Source: Armatimonadota bacterium
GTDB taxonomy: Bacteria > Sysuimicrobiota > Sysuimicrobiia > Sysuimicrobiales > VGFF01
DNA: 7,769 bases
Assembly: GCA_016868955.1 (NCBI GenBank)
Contig: VGFF01000097.1
Location: 1-7,769, forward strand
Direction of reading: 5' to 3'
The position numbers and the translations under genes are program-made. Shown one piece after another: positions 5,636 through 7,769 of the stretch (position 1 is the stretch's first letter; the number at the start of each line of letters is the position of its first letter). The notes beneath the pieces were generated by a model, which saw only the letters and a program-made list of their open reading frames with translations, ran no database searches and was not told the DNA's origin.

Positions 5636-6787
5636 ACGGCGCGCGCGCTGCGCAACGAGCAGGAGCATCAGCGTCGCGAGCCCGGCGACGGAGACCGCCA
5701 GCGTCACGGGAAACGTGAACGCGCGACAAACCGCCGACCAGACCGGGTCCTCGTACCGCGGAAACTGCGCCAAATAGGCGGAGCCATACACGAGATTCGC
5801 GGTCAACATCCAGGACAGCGCCGACGCCAGCCCGCGGCCGACAGCCGCCCACGACCAAGCCAACAAGACAAAGGGGTACGCGGGAAACCGATAGCGCTCG
5901 TGCATCCGTGTCATCAAAAAGAAGATCGCCGCGAACAACACGCTCGCGCACAGGAAGAGCGACGCCGCGTCGCGGCGCGCGCCGACGCCAACGAATGCCG
6001 CGACCGCCGCAGCAACGGTCAGCAAAGCCCCCCACGCGGCGATGGGCACGCCGAATGCCTACGCCGCATCGGACCGCCAGTTTCCGCCCAGCCCATTCCA
6101 GAAATTGAGCGCGTTCACGCTCGCGTACGGATAGACGGCCGACGACCGGAGGACACGCGCGGCGAGATCCCATGGCCACAACCGGAACAACGCTGACGGA
6201 GCGGCGATGGCAAGCGCGCCGGCCGCGATGCCGTTGATGAGACGCCGGGTCGGAATTCCGTCGACGCGCGCGGCGATCCACAACGCGACCGGCGCGGCGA
6301 CGATGTGCTGCGGTTTGGTCAAGATACCGAGGCCGATCAGCGAGCCGGCCAGCACAAGCCGCCCGCGCCGAGCGGCGAGCATGCTCGCAAGCACCCACGC
6401 GACCGCCACGGACTCCGCTTGCCCTCAGCACGCGCCCGCGAACAGAACCGCCGGACTGCACAAGAACGCGCGCGCCACGTTCGGCCCGACCGGCACGGCC
6501 AGCTTCGCAAGCGAGGCGGCGGCGATGAAGTCCGCGAGCGCCGGGATGACCTTGATCAGCCAGGGCGCGATCGCGGGCCATTGCCGCGTGACGAAGCCTA
6601 CGGGCCAGAGGACCAACAGGTAACCGGGGGCGTCGTCGGCGAAGCCGGGCTCATAGAATTCCCAAGGGCCGACCGTCGCCAAGCGGTTCACCCAGGCGAT
6701 AAACGTCTGCGCGTCCGTCGGATGACCGGCGAAAAATAAAAGCGGCAGCCGCAAGGCCGCCGCTACCCACCACTCGCTACGCGACAC
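5606..6787 (-). pseudogene. Gpi18/GT87-like GT-C membrane glycosyltransferase with two in-frame stops
   Basis: One continuous minus-strand frame of 394 codons encodes a multi-helix protein resembling Gpi18-related mannosyltransferases. N-terminal HPTDAQTF (22-29) carries the Asp of the first GT-C loop; then come GPWEFYEPGF and PGYLLVLWPVGF, LTKPQ (156-160), a NFWNGLGGNW stretch, and TRMHERYRFPAYP (293-305), a hallmark of the family. Codon 121 is TGA (6427-6425) and codon 243 is TAG (6061-6059); the frame ends in TAA. Homology runs straight through both stops with no frameshift, and the TGA falls where relatives have the Trp of a WGQ-D/E-S motif (here stop-G-Q-A-E-S). The GTG start overlaps the rpoZ stop by one base. 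A recent pseudogene is the simplest reading; sequencing error or recoding are alternatives. tilS and the PMT gene end in TGA and rpoZ in TAG, which argues against a variant code. Confidence 0.75.
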
Positions 6788-6993
6788 TATTCGTCGGTCA
6801 ACGAAAGCGGCTCCGGATTCACTCGAGCGGCCGCGACCTCCTCGAGCGCAATGGTCACGGGGTTCTTGGAGTCGACGTCGATCAGCGGCAGTTGTCCGCT
6901 GTGCAGCTCGCGGGCCCGCCGCGCCGCCAGCATGACTAGCTGGTACTTGCCCGGCACCCGCTCCAACAACGTTTCGATCGTAGGACGAATCAT
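6787..6993 (-). CDS. rpoZ: DNA-directed RNA polymerase omega subunit
   Basis: A small subunit that binds beta' and aids assembly and stability of RNA polymerase. The 68-residue protein opens with MIRPTIETLLERVPGKYQLV and has RRAREL (25-30) and the conserved DVDSKNPVTIALEEVAAARV (39-58). Omega is about 90 residues in E. coli and often shorter elsewhere. The same frame is open for 18 further codons from 7047, but the ATG at 6993 is chosen because conserved sequence begins there and GAGGTG lies 8 nt upstream. Its TAG stop overlaps the GTG of the interrupted glycosyltransferase (TAGTG). That is an unusual partner: rpoZ is more often seen with gmk upstream and coaBC downstream. It is divergent from the SLH gene, the two starts being 53 bp apart. 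Confidence 0.95.
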   Translation of the reverse strand: MIRPTIETLLERVPGKYQLVMLAARRARELHSGQLPLIDVDSKNPVTIALEEVAAARVNPEPLSLTDE

Positions 6994-7001
6994 ACTTCGA
7001 T

Positions 7002-7007
7002 CACCTC
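7002..7007 (-). promoter_or_regulatory. Ribosome binding site of rpoZ
   Basis: GAGGTG on the minus strand ends 8 nt before the ATG at 6993-6991. It settles the start of rpoZ against the upstream in-frame ATG at 7047, which would add 18 non-conserved residues. Confidence 0.75.
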
Positions 7008-7028
7008 GGCTGCCGTCGTTCGTCCCGT

Positions 7029-7038
7029 AGTCTACACT
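7029..7038. promoter_or_regulatory. Overlapping divergent -10-like elements between rpoZ and the SLH gene
   Basis: AGTCTACACT contains TACACT on the plus strand (7033-7038) and TAGACT on the minus strand (7034-7029), each matching four of six -10 bases. The plus element lies 8 nt before the SLH ATG, so its mRNA would be leaderless or nearly so; the minus element would give rpoZ a leader of about 28 nt that includes its ribosome binding site. No convincing -35 boxes are visible. Confidence 0.3.
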
Positions 7039-7046
7039 GAACGGCA

Positions 7047-7769
7047 ATGTTGCGCACCCTTGCGGCTATCTGCGTCTCCGCGATGATCGCGGCCGCCGGC
7101 AACGCGCAGGCGAGGTTCACAGACCTCGCCAGCCACTGGGCCGAACCGCGGATCACCGCGCTCGCCAGCCGCGGCCTGCTGGATCCCGCCGCCGGGCCGT
7201 TTCGGCCCGAGGCGTCGATCGCGCGCGCGACCTTCCTCCATTGGATCCTCGCGACCCGCGGCGGCGGTCCGACGACCGGGCCTGCATCGCCGAGCTTTCC
7301 CGATGTGCAGCCGAACGATCCGTCGTACCTCGCGGTGGAAGCAGCGGTCGCGGCGGGTATCCTGACGCCGACGGGCGAGCCCTTCGCCGGCGCCGCGCCG
7401 ATCACGCGCGAAGAGGCGATCGGCTGGATCGTCCGTAGCGCCGACCTCGCCTGGGAAGCCGAAGGCTTCGGCCACGCGACGATTCCAGCCGTAGACGGCG
7501 CCCAGACGAGTCCGGTCTGGAACGGCAGCGTCGCCGTCGCGCTCCTCGGGCGCCCCGCCCTGCTTCGCGAGCCGGGAGATCCACGCATCCGCCCGCGCGA
7601 GCCTTTGACGCGCGCCGAAGCCGCTTCCCTCATCTGGTCCTACTTGCAAGCGGCGGAAGGAGAATTTCGTCTGGAGCAGAGCTACGACATCGCCGGCGGC
7701 GTCCGCCTGACGACCGAGCGGCGGGGTATCCTGCGCAATCGTCCGGTGTGGCGAGTCGTCATCCCCACG
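7047..7769 (+). CDS. Exported SLH-domain protein (3' end beyond window)
   Basis: 241 codons are visible. The N-terminus is a signal peptide: LRTL, a hydrophobic core, then NAQA with probable cleavage after A22. Three SLH-like repeats follow. Repeat 1 (about 24-71) has FTDLASHWAEPRITALASRGLL and FRPEASIARATF. Repeat 2 (84-134) has FPDV, YLAVEAAVAAGIL and ITREEAIGWIV. A more divergent repeat 3 (about 146-201) has WNGSVAVALLG and LTRAEAASLIW. SLH domains anchor proteins non-covalently to cell-wall-linked polymers. Beyond residue 205 the chain changes character (LEQSYDIAGGVRLTTERR), marking a second domain that I cannot identify from the fragment. The ATG has no good Shine-Dalgarno; it is chosen because it starts the signal peptide exactly. 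As an exported protein it could be a glycosylation target of the PMT system, but nothing in the sequence proves that. Confidence 0.9.
   Translation, partial: MLRTLAAICVSAMIAAAGNAQARFTDLASHWAEPRITALASRGLLDPAAGPFRPEASIARATFLHWILATRGGGPTTGPASPSFPDVQPNDPSYLAVEAAVAAGILTPTGEPFAGAAPITREEAIGWIVRSADLAWEAEGFGHATIPAVDGAQTSPVWNGSVAVALLGRPALLREPGDPRIRPREPLTRAEAASLIWSYLQAAEGEFRLEQSYDIAGGVRLTTERRGILRNRPVWRVVIPT

Noticed and set aside
6425..6427. TGA as a selenocysteine codon or as Trp under a variant code
   Set aside because: There is no selenoprotein context in a GT-C membrane enzyme and I saw no SECIS-like hairpin. tilS and PMT end in TGA and Trp is written TGG elsewhere. Nonsense mutation or sequencing error is simpler.
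6787..7047. An 86-residue rpoZ starting at 7047
   Set aside because: The extra 18 residues are not omega-like and cover the ribosome binding site. The start at 6993 has good spacing and conserved sequence.

Overview
This 7.8 kb window is GC-rich bacterial chromosome coding almost end to end. It holds housekeeping genes (ftsH, tilS, a CAT-anticodon tRNA, rpoZ), a three-gene cassette for lipid-linked sugar transfer, an interrupted membrane glycosyltransferase gene, and the start of an exported SLH-domain protein. SLH domains with an export signal suggest a bacterium with an anchored cell-envelope layer. High GC, several GTG starts and an omega subunit reading MIRPTIETLLERVPGKY would suit lineages such as Eremiobacterota, Armatimonadota, Deinococcota or Chloroflexota. 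That is inference, and I cannot name a taxon.

Left block (1-3119, all minus strand): transcription runs tRNA-Met(CAT) -> tilS -> ftsH. The tRNA has a plausible promoter of its own. The 3' end of the mature tRNA (CCA encoded) lies 24 nt before the tilS start. ftsH follows tilS after 138 bp that contain an extended -10 promoter, a run of ten G/C pairs and a strong ribosome binding site. hpt, often found between tilS and ftsH, is absent. ftsH runs off the left edge.

Central intergenic region (3120-3307): on the minus strand this short stretch carries a TTGACA-type promoter candidate, a perfect 10-nt Shine-Dalgarno sequence, a 14-codon open frame and an intrinsic terminator. Its segments can also pair in mutually exclusive ways. 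It looks like a small RNA or leader-peptide unit upstream of the tRNA, and it is the least explained part of the window.

Plus-strand cassette (3308-5635): a PMT-family (GT39/GT-C) protein mannosyltransferase overlaps by ATGA with a four-helix DMT/SMR-type membrane protein. One base later comes a GT2 polyprenyl-phosphate sugar synthase of the DPM1 type. Together they can be read as making a lipid-linked sugar on the cytoplasmic face (GT2), possibly flipping it (DMT/SMR), and transferring it to exported proteins (PMT).

Right block (5606-7769): on the minus strand rpoZ overlaps by one base (TAGTG) with a Gpi18-like GT-C glycosyltransferase gene. That gene keeps one reading frame for 394 codons but is interrupted by an in-frame TGA and an in-frame TAG. 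Its 3' end overlaps the GT2 gene by 30 bp, tail to tail. Divergent from rpoZ, a gene for a secreted protein with three SLH-like repeats runs off the right edge. There is no gene-free stretch over 300 bp, and I saw no insertion sequence, CRISPR array or phage gene.
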